The position numbers and the translations under genes were made by a program. From Alligator mississippiensis (lineage: Eukaryota > Chordata > Crocodylia > Alligatoridae), in contig NC_081824.1 in NCBI RefSeq assembly GCF_030867095.1, positions 345,334,203 to 345,398,202 on the forward strand: a stretch of 64,000 nt of DNA, given 5' to 3'. A model generated the notes under the pieces. The model did no database searches. It saw only the letters and a list, made by a program, of their open reading frames with translations, and had not been told where the DNA came from. How positions within the stretch are numbered: the stretch's first letter is position 1; each line of letters opens with the position of its first letter. Positions 47,009 through 59,352 of the stretch are shown in pieces.

Positions 47009-50000
47009 TTATTAATCACTGTCTCATTTAGTCCAGTGCAACATGAATCTTTGTACTCCTCACATCACTGTGATATTTTCCTAGGGGAGGAGGGAGAGAA
47101 CACAAGAAAGGAACATTGTGTTAGCCTATTAAAGAATGCTTTGCCCTCTTAACACTCTCCCTTGCTCTTCAACTAGTCTCTAGATCAGTGCTTGTAACAG
47201 CAGGTGATGCAAGGTTACAAGGCTATTTTTTATTATAAATTCCTTTTCAGTCTAATGTTAAAAACATTCTTGGTCATTGCATAACAGTTAAGATTTTTTA
47301 GCATTGGTAGAATATGCATTCGGAGCATTAAGGGGTATGGGTGTTCTAATGTACTTATGCACTTTAAAAATTGGGCAAAGTTTTTGCACAGACACATCTC
47401 AGTTGGCCAATTTTAAAATTCACACATGGCCTAGTTAGTAACAGTTGCCATATACAGTCATTTTGAAAATGAAACTGAGCTTCTAAAATTCTATACTGTG
47501 TCCCCCTAACCTTGGCTTTAAAAAATAAAGTCAAATTGTACAAAATACAGTTGCTCAACTATTGTGGTATACATGACCCTTAATGTGTGGATAGTGATAC
47601 AAGGTAAAATCTGTGGAGCTGTACAAACATACTCATGCACATTTCCAAACTAAAGCAGGTGGGATTTCCTCTTTGGCTTTTGAAAAGTAAAAATCTAAAT
47701 GCCACATTATTTTATTTGCATCTGTTGCACAGGGAGATGGAAAGGTAAAATGTGGGGAATTTGACTAAAATTTATATTTAAAATACATCAAATTATCAAA
47801 TTTACCACTATGGAATTTTTGAGGTCCGCTTTTAAGTACTGTAAATGGACTTTGCACTTGGAAGGTCAGATATTTTCATACTTAATACAGAAGACTAAAT
47901 TCTGACACTAAAAATCTGACTTTTTAAATTGTTTACAATTACTACTTAAAAGGAATTTAATTCAACCTAGGTAATCGATGGATTTTTTAGAAAAAATATT
48001 TTCATAGACTGGATATAGTATAATCAGTATGAGATACCTTGCGTCAAAGATGTGATGTTGCTGATTATATTTTGTGGAAGATTTGGATGCAAGTTTTATA
48101 GAAAATGCCTTGGTGTCTTTTCTGAATTTTCTGAATACGTAAACTTGCTTCTTTTGCAGACTAATGTATATGTGAAATATTATTTTTTCATTTTGGCTAA
48201 TACGATTTTCCTCATTCAAGTAATTGTGAGTGATGATATGATGTTTGTGGGTTTTTTCTTTTGAATTTGAACATATACTGTATTGTATATATTAGTGCAT
48301 TAGTGGTATCTTTTGTCCTTTCCTATTATCTACACTTCTCTTGAATTTTATGTTTGAGGCATCTCATTGAGGCTTTTGAGTTCAAGCTCTATTCTGGATG
48401 TAGATCAAAAGCCATCTGCAGTCGACACAGCTGTAAACAGGTACCTGATCATTCAGGCTGGGGAGTTCAGTGTGTGTGGTGCGTTCACTAAAACAGAAAC
48501 CGAACCTGTTGGTAGAAATCGGTGGTAACATCTACTTCTGGCAATAGCCACTTTGGTCACTGATGTATAATATAAAAGCAGAAGAGAGCACTGATTTGGG
48601 AGCTTTCATTATTACATTGTACTTTGTGTGCAGTCTTACAACCTAAACATTGCTGTGTTTTCTTTGCATCTGTATGGAAGAAATACCACAGCTATAAAAG
48701 GGAAGGGCAAGGCAGAATGGTGCTCATGGGAATTTTAACTTAAATTTCTACTTACTGCTGTGTATGCAACTAGGTTAATCCAGGGAGAGTTAGCATACAT
48801 GCTGAAGTAGAAGATCTTTTTTAAACCTGTCTTTCACTGGTGTGTCAACCTCGCTCTGGGTTGAATCTCACAATTCTCACTGGCACCAGTAATAAATGTA
48901 CAACGGTGAAAGTGCTTTGCCTTGTTTTATAGTCCAAACTTTGGGGATCTTTCCTACCATTGCTGTAGTACCATGCAATGCCACTTGAGAGGGCAATGAT
49001 GTAGGTGCTAGTAAAGACACCTGCAGATGGCTTGTATAAGAATATTGGCTAAGTCGGCTTATGGTCCGGTGATAGTACAGCTGTGCATGTGAATGTAGGA
49101 TTGCTGGTCTACTCTTACGTTAGGTTTTGTAATAGAGGATTTGCATTGATATAAGACTAGGGATAGGAGAATTCACAGCAGTGCAGTATGGGAGCCCCTC
49201 AGTGTGATGGGAGTTGGATTTAAGTAGTGGAAGCAATGCAGCATCTCTTCTATTTACTGCTCTTGTGTCTGGCTGGTACATTCTGTTTTGCCGTTCCTTT
49301 GGTTGCCTCCTACTCAAATTCCAGTGCCTTCACCTTACAGCACTTCTTATTCCTAGGGCATTTGCATTATTAATGGCTAAAGCTGCCTTACTTTCCAAGC
49401 CATCCTGCCACAGTGGCAGATGGGGCTCAGTTTCTCCTGGGAGCTCTAGCCCTAAGGCCTGAAAAGATTGTGGCCTGAATCCCAAATCCTCCCTGCTGAA
49501 GAGAACTCCTCTTCTTTTGGTTCCAGAGTGCCTTCTTTAGCTTCTTTTACGAATTTTTATCCTGCTACATGTTCAAATGAAAATGGGATAGAAACCAGTT
49601 ATAGAATTGTTACACCTTTTTGAGCAGTAACTTTATAGCTGGCTGGCTCTCTTTATATCTGGGTAGTCATTTTAACTGCATGACAATTACTTTGCATATG
49701 TGCTGTTCTCAATATATTGCATGGCTGTCCTGGGAATTGTGCAATATATGTAATGTGTGGTCGGGGCCTCAGTGGTTTTCCTAGCTGCTTTTTTTCTGTG
49801 GATGGGTCAGTGTAACAGCGCCAGCTTTGGTTGCTGTCCTGCGGTAGAACCCCCTACGTCCTCCAGGAGTGGCTTCTTCTTCCAGTTTCAAGCATCTTGT
49901 TGGAGGGGTCCCAAGCATATAAGGAAGTCGCTGCCTTTCTCTTCTGGAGGGCTTGTAGGAATCACTGCCTGGAGGCTGGGCTGGTTTGGAACAAGGTCCA

Positions 50001-50109
50001 GCCTGTGTACGTGCGAGGGCCTGTGATGTGTTAAACATATTGTGGAGCTCATCAGTCAGTGATGCCATAAATGGAGACCAGCTGCAGAGTACCTGTCCCA
50101 CAATGTGAT
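47009..50109. other. Intergenic DNA between gene 1 and the GC island
   Basis: Mostly unique AT-rich DNA. No exon with family motifs is seen. A longer gene 1 3' UTR may run to AATAAA at 47524 or further. ORFs up to 150 codons near 49.8-50.2 kb overlap on both strands and have no recognisable domain. Confidence 0.4.
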
Positions 50110-50395
50110 GATGTAAGGACAAGTGCAAAGGCCTGCACTGAGGACCGAACAGTCCCAAGCTCCGGTACAGGCTGGGCACTGACTGGCTGGGCAGCAGCTC
50201 TGCAGAAAAGGACCTGGAGGTTACAGTGGACAAGAAACTGAATATGGGTCAACAGTGTGCTCTTGCTGTAAGATGGCATCCTGGGCTGCATTGGAAAGAG
50301 TGTTGCCAGCAGATGGTGGGAAGTTATTATTCCCCTCTATTTGATACTGGTGAGCCCGCATCTAGAGTACTGTGCTAGGGCAGAGCCACAACCCG
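50110..50395 (+). mobile_element. Decayed CR1 LINE fragment just upstream of the GC island
   Basis: GGACCTGGAGGTTACAGTGG followed by ACAAGAAACTGAATATGGGT, then GTGTGCTCTTGC and TGGTGAGCCCGCATCTAGAG TACTGTG match the internal CR1 region (DLGVTVDKKLNMG-like). It is frame-broken. Confidence 0.7.
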
Positions 50396-50529
50396 GGGCG
50401 TGCAGGCAGCAGATCGCAGCTCTGGACCACACTGCCACGGCTGCAAGATCCCAGCCTCAGAGCAGCTGCCCACCCAGCTGTATGCCCAGTCAGCGTGGCT
50501 GGGGGTCTCCATGGAAACCCTGGCCCCAC

Positions 50530-50756
50530 GCTGTTAAGTGTCTGCGCGCACACTGTATAAGCGAGAGACGGGCGGCAATGCGGGACGCAGACTGTGTCTG
50601 TCCCGCCCTGCCCCTTTCCCGCCGCTGGCCGCAGGCGCGCTGGGGGCGGGGCGGGGCGGGGCGTGCTGTGCTGCCGCCGGGGTAGAGGCAGGGCTGTGGC
50701 TCTGCGGCTGGACCAACCTCCGCATCCAGCGCGGTCCCAGCTGCCTCCTGCCTCAG
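50530..50756 (+). promoter_or_regulatory. CpG-island promoter and 5' noncoding exon, candidate for gene 2
   Basis: This is a local GC- and CpG-rich island with overlapping GGGGCGGGG Sp1-type boxes at 50642-50663 and no close TATA box. About 90 nt further on, CCTCAG at 50751-50756 meets a perfect GTAAGG donor. The next receptor exon on this strand (59283) has an acceptor just before its ATG, so a splice 50756 to 59283 would supply the missing 5' UTR. The link is inferred from order and splice sites only. It could also be an LTR-derived or unrelated GC-rich patch. Confidence 0.5.
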
Positions 50757-53652
50757 GTAAGGGCCTCTTGCCCTGGGAGCTGCCCGGCAGCCGGCTCCTG
50801 CTGTTGCCGCCCCCCTGTTTTCCTCTCCCCTGTGGCTCCCTTTCTGCTCGGGGGTGGGCAGAGCTGCTGCTGCTGAAGTCAGTCGAGCCCTGGCTCTGTC
50901 TGGAAGGTGCAGGGGTCCCTCACCTCAACCCCAGCTGCCACTGATTTCTGCCTTGTCCCTGGTGAACCGACAGGTGAGCTGGCCTACCTGTAACTCTCAA
51001 GACTGTCAGCTCCAAGTGGGGTTTTCCCCCTCCCGCCCCACCGTTGCTAGCAATACCTGTGGCTGGTTGTCCTCAGTGGGGCCAGGCAGGTGAAACTGTC
51101 CCAGGGCATTAAATCATAAGGAGTTGAAGTGCTGTTGTAGCCCCAGTGGGCCAGGCAGTTTGCGAAAAGCAAGAGGCTTTCTTGGTGATCTCTTAGGAGA
51201 TGGTTGGGAGAGAAGTTGGACTTCGCTGGATAAGTAAAACATATCACCGAAACCTGCCTTGCTCAAGCTCATCTGAAGGACATGAAACAGTACAATCGGC
51301 AGGAAAGAAAAAGCAATCAAAGTTTATTTTTGTGATTGAGGCCAGTACATGTGACAAGGAGGAAGGCAGCACAGACTTTAGCATTCGAATAGGGCTGCAT
51401 ATTTATGTCTTTCTACCCCTATTCCATTAACACCTATGAGTGAGAAATTCTTAGTGCAGAGGAGACAAAGGTGGAAATGCCCCTATTTTATGGGAGAAGG
51501 TAACTCCTAAGTATGCTGTACTCCTGTCTTCAGCTTTGTCCAACTGCTTTTTAAACCAGAAGTGAAGGTCAATGGAAATAACCCTTTTATGGAGCCCCTG
51601 AGACTTCTTTATTCCAAAGGCTCTAGATAAGAAAAACAGCAGCAGCCTTTTCTCAAACAGACTACACAATCAAAATGCCTAGTGTTTTGTTTTACTCTGA
51701 TGTTTAGAAACATTTAACACAGGTATCATGTCTCGAGTCAATCCACGTTAAGTGCAGTGTGGGGAATTTGTACTTTAAAATAGCAAAGAAAATGACACCA
51801 AATTGCAATTCATGTCTTTTCTGTAAGAAGCTATATGCAGTCACAGACTTTAAACAATGGTGGTTATTTGTTGCAGACAAATGAAAAAAACAAACCCTTT
51901 TAACAGGCTCCCAGCATGTATTCCTTTTTCTTTGCAAGCATCTTAAGTGCCACTTGGAAGGATTTATTGGGATCTAGCTCATTTAGATACTCTGATCAAT
52001 GGTGCAGGAGCTAAAGAGGTGAGATTTTTTTTTTATTTGATTTATCTGCTTTACTTTGATCCTTACTGGATTTGCTTATAAAATAAATGTACATATTACT
52101 TTTATGTTAAACACAATCCTGTATAAAGCCAGAAAAATAACCAAAATTAAATTTGCTGGTACCCAGTCACTCATTAAAATGAAAAGTACGATATTTCCTT
52201 TCTATTGTTCCTTTAAACATAACACATTCCACATAGTTTTTAGTTTGTTTTATTTCTCAGGCCATGCATTCATTATCTTTCTTTAAGAAGTGCTATTAAT
52301 ATTCTCTGTTGAAACTTGTAGGTATGTTGGAATAAATGCTGTGTAGTATTCTAATATTTTAGGAGTGATTGACACTTCCAATAAGAATTTTTGCTATTGT
52401 AGGTAACAATTCAGGTGAAAAGTCAGAGAAATTGGCCAAACAGGAAGAAGAATTCTTAGACAATTTTTGTCACATTTGCAACTGTGATCAAGGGCAGGAA
52501 TGACCATTTCAGCTATTCTTTTTGTACGCTCAGAATGTCTAATTATTCCTGTGTAGCAAAATCAGAATGTGTTGGTTAGAAATTATAAGTTTGTTTTTTT
52601 AATAAAAATCAAATAGTGGGAAGTGGCGGTTCAACTTTAAGTCATGGTCATGAGTCATGGTTAGAAGGTGGAACAGAAACAGACAAACTGGCTTTTGAGA
52701 GTTATACAAGGGAGACAGAGAAAGCGCCAGTGAAATGGATGCATGTGCTAGAAGGAGTATTTTTAGATGTTGTGCCTGGTGTGGCAGTTTCTAGGAGATG
52801 TGGGAGCCTAGGACAGGATCTAGATATTCTTCCTCATCTTGCACCTACTTCTGTAGAGTCCAAAAGTAGGCAGGGCAGGTCTAGAGAAATTAATGTATAT
52901 GTTTCAGGAACTTGGATGAACTGACTATAGGAGATTTACAGGGAAGGATTTGTGGCTTTTGCTGCACAGTTTTCTTTTCAAAGAATCCTGTTGTGAAACT
53001 AACCTGGTAAGATGGAAGTAAACACGAAGTGGTGCAGGGGTAAGTGTTTAGAAAACAGATAGTTAAACTGGGTCTAGGTGGAAGAGGCAGGGAATAGGAA
53101 TTCTGGTTTTGAAGGCTCATTTTGGGGACCATTGGGTGGTCAAGCAAAGCTGTGTTGCGTATGATTTTTTTATGTGTATGGGTGGTCAATAAAAGCCGAT
53201 CTAGAACTAGATCAGATACTGCAACATAGACCAGTAAGCATGTCTGTGAAACTTGTCCAACAGAAATTGCTCTCCCTTCCACTCAGAGGCAGAATCTATT
53301 GCCTTTCCCAGCTTGTACAGCACAGACACCGTGTCATAGGTAAGGCTTTTAGATGTTGAGGCCCTGATCTGGCTTCAGTGAACTCCATGTAGGAATCCAC
53401 AAAAATCCTTTCTTTCGGTAAGGTTTTGCATAAAGTCTACCTATACTAATTTTATTATGTATTTGGTAGCTAAAATAGATTAATTTTAAAGCTAATAGAA
53501 CTAATCAGAAAATTTCCAAAAACAATTCAACATTTTGATGCGTGTGAGAAATTATTATTAATAGACTAACACAAGGAATTAGGTAGTTAACTTTTATCCT
53601 GTTCAGATTTTAACTTGGTGTTTTGCAACCTGTCAACTTCTCTTGTAGTTTC
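50757..53652 (+). other. Presumed first intron of gene 2, proximal part
   Basis: After the GTAAGG donor the first 250 nt stay GC-rich, then AT-rich unique DNA follows. An ORF of about 100 codons at 52616-52924 is open but matches no family I know and has no splice or promoter context. Confidence 0.35.
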
Positions 53653-54621
53653 TGTGCGGGCTGGGCCCCGAGCCCGCCCTCGTCGCCATGCGCGGCGATG
53701 ATTTCGATCCCATTCTGGCTGCCATGGGCAAGCCGGGGGCGAACCGGGGTCGTACTGGACCCATCTCCGGTGCACGCGGGCTGTGGCTGTCAGCCCGGAC
53801 ACGCGGGGTGGGAGAAACCGCGGGATGGTCTTGTGCACGCGAGTTAGAATTAGTCACGGAGGCGTAACGGTTGATTGAAAAGATTGTTTACTTACACCCA
53901 AAGATGGTATCGGTGTAGGCTGGATAAGTTTCCAGGCACAGCTCCCGCTTGAACCCTCGTTGGAGGACTCTGACAAAACGATTGCTCCCACGGAGTTTGC
54001 TAGGCTCCGCGGGTCCGGTCAAGTTGAAGTCGAAAAGTTTCCCCAGAGCTATTCAGGCTCCGCGGGTCCGATAAGTTTTTCCCCGGAGTTTGCTAGGGTC
54101 CGCGGGGTCCGAAATTATAGGAAAGGGATACGTCTAGGATTGCGCTGGGCGACGGGGAGAGGCGAGAAGCGAAAGCTCCGTAGGCTTGGCTCTATTGCCT
54201 CTCTGCCTGCTTAGGGGAGGCGCGCCGGATCCGCGAGGGTCCACAGCGCTTGGAGATCTTCACACAGAATCTCTCTCTCTCCTCCCTCCCCCAGCTTGGG
54301 CGGAAACTACCCAAGCCTTATGTATGGCTAGCAAGCCAATCGCTAGCCGCCACGTATGCCTAAATTAGGAGTCGGCCAATAACATGGCGTGGACTCTAAT
54401 ACAAATGGCGGGAACTTCTTTGCAGCGAGCATCACTACGATGCAAAAGGAATGCACACTGCAAAGAAGCTGTAATTTGGCAGGAAATCCCCCGTTGCACC
54501 AGAGCTCTCTCTAGCAGCAGAGAGCTCTACCGTGCAAAGAAAGTGACAAAAATGGCGGGAAATAATTTAGCGGTGCCGAAGCGCGCACACAAACAAAAAA
54601 TCACAACTTTGGGTTGTGACA
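53653..54621. mobile_element. GC-rich solo LTR with internal minisatellite
   Basis: The 969-bp segment starts TGTGCGGGCTGGGC and ends GGTTGTGACA. Flanks GTTTC (53648-53652) and GTTTT (54622-54626) differ at one base. It is CpG-rich against AT-rich surroundings. The phrase GGCTCCGCGGGTCCG recurs at about 54003, 54056 and (variant) 54095. The block GATTGTTTACTTACACCCAA resembles GATTATTTACTCATGCCGTC in the LTR at 58346, so the two may be related. Confidence 0.65.
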
Positions 54622-56140
54622 GTTTTCATAGAAGTCATTCTTAATTTTTCTTAAAAACAAGTAAACAAACAAAATCCCATAAAACCTGCTGCTGTGTTGT
54701 TGCTACAGAAAGATTGCCAAGTTCCAGTCTACAGATGACTATTTATTCAGTAGAACACCTTCCACTGCTGCTGCTGTCTGGGGGTGAGGTAAGCTCAGAG
54801 CTGCTCCAGTTGGCCTGTGTGGGGGCTGAGCTCAGCCCAAGGCAACAGCAAGAGTGGAAGGGGACATGCCTCTGAGCAGGGAAGGGAAAGGAGGGAATTC
54901 TTACCTGGGTTGGGGACTAAAAAAGTCCCTGACTAATGCTTCTGTGGCCCAGCCTGTCTATCCTTGGGAGGAGGCTCAGACTGGGGGATGTAGCCAACCC
55001 TGTTGCATCAGTTGCTGCTCCAGTATCCGCTTTGTAAAATCCTGGTTTCATTTCTGGAGAAGCTGGTCATTTCAGGTTGTCTAGGCTGGATGGAATATGT
55101 CCTAGAGTAGTGAAGGAATTGGCTAAAGAAATTTCAGAATTGTTGGCTATCATCTTTGAGAACCTATGGAGGGTTGAGTGGGGTCCCAGATGACTGAAAA
55201 AGGGGCAAATACAGTGTCCATCTTTAAGAAAGGGAAGAATGAGAGTCTGAGGAATTACAGGCTGGTTAGTCTGACCTGGAAAGATTATGGATCAAGCCAT
55301 CAAGGAGTGTATTTCTAAACACCTGGAGGAGAACAACGTGCTCAGGAGCAGCTAAAATGTAAGTGCAAGATCAAATTGCAAAAGCAAGTCATGTCTGATT
55401 AACTTGATTTCCTTCTCAGCAGAGTGCCAGGCTACGTGGACAGCAGTGGATGTGATGCATCTTGACTTTAGCAGGACTTTTGATCCATCTTCCCTGATGT
55501 TCTCATTAGAAAGCTAAAGAAATACAGGTCAGATTAAAGTACTGCAAGGTGGATGCGTAAAGTCCTGCATTTAGGATGGAAAAATCTCTTGTACAAATAG
55601 ACTGGGGAATGTATGGCAAGGCTGCGCTACTTCAAAATGGGACCTGGGGTTATAAAGTGTCAGAAGTTGAATATCTTCCAACAGTGTACTCTTATTACAA
55701 AAAAAAGGCCAACAGCAAAATAGGCAGTATTAACAGGAGTGTCACTTCCAAATAAAGGAAATGATTCTCCTGCTCTCTTCTGCACTGTTGAGGCTTCACC
55801 TGGAGCATTTCAAGAAGGATGTGGACAAATCAGTAAGATTCCAGCAGAGAGCAACAAAAGTATTAAATAGAGGTCTGGGAAGCATGATTTATGAGTCATG
55901 CTGAAAGAACTAGGATTGTGTGGGCTGCAGAAGAAAAGACTGATGGGGGATTTGATAACAGTATTTAAATACCCGAGGAGCATTTATAAAGAGGATGGAG
56001 GCAGTCTATTCACTGTGGTTGCAGGGGACAGGACAAGGAGCATTGATTGGTTAATGGGTGGATAAACATTTGAACAGGCTATTCAGAGAGACTGTGGGAT
56101 TTCTATGCTGGAAATTTTTAAGGGCAGGTTAAACAAGTAC

Positions 56141-58282
56141 ACAATCATAGAAAGTAAGTGTTGGAAGGGTCCTCAGGAGGCCATCTAATTCAACCCTCTG
56201 CTCAAAGCAGGATCCCCACCCCCTGCACTCCCTAACTAGATTATACCAGCCTAGGCTTTGTCTAGCCAGATCCAGAAAACTCCAAGGATAGAGATTCCAC
56301 CACCTCTCTGGGTATCCTGTTCCAGTGCTTTACTAACCTCCTCGTGTGAAAGGTTTTCTTACTATCTAACCTAAATTTTTATAGCTGCAACTTAAGACCA
56401 ATTGCTCCTTGTTCTGTCATCTGCCACCACTGCAAACCGTCTAGCTCCATTCTCTTTCGAACCCCACTTCAGGTAGTTGAAGGCTGCTATTAAATCCCCT
56501 CTCAGTCTTCTTGTCTCCAGAATAAATAAGCCCAGTTCCCTCAGCCGCTCCTCATACATCATGTACCCCAGCCCCCTAGCTATTTCTGTTGCCTTCTGCT
56601 GGACTTTCTCCAATTTGTCCATATCCTTTCTGTAGTGGGGTGCCCAAAACTGGACACAGTACTCCAGATGTGGCCTCATCAGTGCCAAATAGATGGAAAG
56701 AAACACTTCCTTCTATCCGCTGGCAGTACTCCTACTAATGTAGCCCAGTGTGCTGATAGTCTTGTTCATAACAAGGGCACACTGTTGGCTCATATTCAGC
56801 TTCTTGTTCACTGTAACCCTCAGGTCCTTTTCTGCAGAGCTGCTTCTTAGCCAGTTGGTCCCCAATCTCTATTGGCACATGGGATTATTCCATCCTTAGT
56901 GCAGGACTTTGCACTTGTCCTTAGTGAACTCTCTGAGATTTGGTTTGGTCCAATCCTCCCATTTGTCTAGGTCTCTCTGAATCCTAGCCCTACCCTCCAG
57001 CATATTTACTACTCCCCCCAGCTTGGAGTCATCTGCAAGCTTGCTGAGGGTGCACTCTATGGTCTCATAGTTTTTTAGGGCCTGGAAGGGACCTTACAGA
57101 TCATCGGGTCTAGCCCCCTGCACTTGGGCAGGAAAGACTGCCCGGGGTCAGATGACCTCAGCAAGATGGGCATCAAGATGCTTTTTGAAGATTGCCAGGG
57201 TGGGTGACTACCACCTCTGGGGGGAGCCTGTTCCAAAACCTTGGTACTTGACTTGTAAAGAAGTTTTTACTTGCATCTAGTCTGAAGCAATCTTCATTCA
57301 GCTTGTGCCCATCTTCCAAGCCACTGATGAAGATATTGAACAAAACTGGCCCCAGGACCAACACCTGGGGCAATCCACTTCATACTGACTGCCAGCTAGA
57401 CATCAAGCCATTGATTATTACCCTTTGAACCCAATGATCCGGCCAGTTTTCTGTCCACCTTACAGTCCATTCATCCAGCCTGTACTTCCTTTGTTTGTGA
57501 GAGTGATACTGTCTCCCACAACAAAAGCCTTGTTAAAGTCAAGGTATATCATGTCCACTGCTCTTCCCACGTCCACAGAGCCAGTCATCTCATTATAGAA
57601 GGTAAGCAGTTTAGTCAGGCGTGACTTGACCTTGATGAGCCCATTCTGACTGTTCCTAATCACCACCTTCTCCTCCAAGTGCTTGGAAATGGATTCCTTG
57701 AGGATCTGTTCCATGATTTTTCCAGGGACTGAGTTGAGGCTGACCGATCTGTAGTTCCCTGGATCTTCCTCCTTCTTCCCTTTCTTAAAGATGAGCACTT
57801 TATTTGCCCTTTTCCAGGCATCTGGCAACTGTCCTGACTGCCACGAATTTTCAAAGATGATAACCAGTGGCTCTCAATCACATCGGCCCCCCTTAGGTGC
57901 ATTCCATCTGGCTGCATGGACTTGTACATTTCCAGCTTTTCTAAATAGTTCCTAGCCTATTATTTTGCCACTGGGGGCTGCTCACCTCCTCTCCAAACTG
58001 TGCTGCCAGGTGCAGTAGTCTGGGAGCTGACCTTGCCTGTGAAGACAGAAGTGAAAAAAACATTGAGTACTTGTATCATCTGTCATTAGGCTGCTGCCCT
58101 CATTCAGTAAGGGACCCATACTTTCCCTGATCTTTCTCTTGTTGCTGACATACTTGTAGAAACCCTTCTTGTTATCCTTCATGTCCCTTACTAGCTGCGA
58201 CTCCAGTTGTGCTTTGGCCTTCTTGATTTCATATCTGCATACTGAGGCAATACTCTTATACTCCTCTATAGTTGTTGACTGG
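56141..58282 (-). mobile_element. Antisense CR1 inserted in the sense CR1
   Basis: The 3' tail ACAATCATAGAAAGTAAGTG is at the left. Minus-strand pieces at 56392-56706 ([40 protein letters not shown]) and 57460-57828 (WKRANKVLIFKKGKKEEDPG, LTKLLTFYNEMTG) are reverse-transcriptase fragments. GTAC at 56137-56140 and 58283-58286 may be the remains of its target duplication. It is itself split at 57061. Confidence 0.85.
57061..57310 (-). mobile_element. Third CR1 3' end nested in the antisense CR1
   Basis: GGTCTCATAGTTTTTTAGGG and GGAAGGGACCTTACAGATCA start a fresh CR1 3' terminus in the middle of the host CR1 coding region. After AGCTTGTGCCC the host continues with ATCTTCCAAGCCACTGATGA. Confidence 0.85.
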
Positions 58283-58345
58283 GTACTTGACTGGGATGGT
58301 TTAATCAGGAATGATCTTGTCTTGAGCAGGGGGCTAGATGGTTTC

Positions 58346-59094
58346 TGTCGGGACCCAGGGCAGCCGGCCAGCAGCTCTCCCTGACTCCCACCCGGGCAGA
58401 TAAGGGTCTGGGGCCTTAGAAGGCCGTCAGGCGGGTACTTGTGATGCTTGGAGCGGAATTAATTAGGCGGACGCTTATTGGTTGCAAAGCAAGATTATTT
58501 ACTCATGCCGTCAAGGTGGTGAATAGCGGAGGTCAGAGATACTTGGTTAGTTACAGCTTAAGGTTCGAAGGTCGGTCTGCATGAAAGTCTTTGGTCGGGC
58601 AGATAAACAGAGAAAAAATCAGGCCGGCAGGTCATTGATTTACGTCTGATAAGGTCGAGACGGGGGAGACTGACAAGCGATCAATTTGTCAGTTATTCTC
58701 ACGCATACGTTCAGAGGTTTTTCAGGTGTGTGTGCGGAGGTCTCCCGTTCTTCACGGAAGTGAAGACGGGTTTTATTTGTGTAATAGCCAATTGCTTTTT
58801 GCCACGTCATAAATTTAATTAGAATCGCCAATTATCTAGCGGTCTTCACTAGGGTGTTATCTTACAGGGTTACTCCCTGTTTTCTCTGACCAGTTATAAT
58901 GATTTATGTACAGCACAGAAGGCTAAGTTCTATTTTATGTTAGTGTCGCAGTTATAAATTTCTTTTTCACGTGCACAGCAAAAAAGTGGTTACTATCATT
59001 ATTGTTAACCCTTAGTTAACCTAGTGCAGAAAAAAACTGTTTTGAATGGTTTTACTTGTTTGTGACATGGGCACTACTTAATTTGGTTGTGACA
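58346..59094. mobile_element. Solo LTR with perfect 5-bp target duplication
   Basis: The 749-bp segment starts TGTCGGGACCCAGG and ends GGTTGTGACA. GTTTC flanks both sides (58341-58345 and 59095-59099). It splits the 3' UTR of the sense CR1 exactly, which confirms the insertion. It has no retroviral genes. Confidence 0.9.
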
Positions 59095-59282
59095 GTTTCC
59101 TGTGGTCCCTTTCAGCTCTACATTTTATGACACTATAAAGTACCTTTATATTTCTTTTTAGATGAGAACAGAGATAATTTTAAGTTTTAATTTGGATTCT
59201 TGTCATTTTTTGGTTATGTGTTGAAATGAAAGATGATCTAGAAAGATGTTGCTGAAAATCTTTTCTTTTCTCTCCTTTGTAG

Positions 59283-59352
59283 TACAACATAATGGACACA
59301 GATTTGTTTGCCTGCAGTATAAGCCTAGTTTTTCTCTTTTTAGTCAAGACAG
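59283..59352 (+). CDS. Gene 2 exon: start codon and signal peptide
   Basis: A CTCCTTTGTAG acceptor precedes the exon. The ATG at 59292 has A at -3 and G at +4. It encodes MDTDLFACSISLVFLFLVKT, a typical leader, and ends one base into a codon at a GTAGGT donor. The coding part is 61 nt, the same as in gene 1. Confidence 0.8.

Larger units (their letters stand above)
55090..59135 (+). mobile_element. CR1 LINE (sense), host of a nested transposon cluster
   Basis: The sense copy runs 55090-56140 (GGGGCAAATACAGTGTCCAT, AAAGGGAAGAATGAGAGTCT) to AAACAAGTAC. It resumes at 58283 with GTACTTGACTGGGATGGTTT, to GGGGGCTAGATG, and resumes again at 59095-59135 with TGTGGTCCCTTTCAGCTCTA. The gaps hold an antisense CR1 and a solo LTR. 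Frames are broken throughout. Confidence 0.82.

Noticed and set aside
49781..50233. 150-codon minus-strand ORF
   Set aside because: No domain, no splice or promoter context, and its end runs into a CR1 fragment.
52616..52924. 102-codon ORF (GSGGSTLSHGHESW start)
   Set aside because: Considered as a small gene or exon. No family resemblance, no clear splice pair and no polyadenylation context, so left as intron.
53587..53857. CpG-rich segment as a second gene promoter
   Set aside because: The LTR-like ends, near-matching flanks and internal minisatellite explain it better as a retroviral LTR, and no donor site follows.
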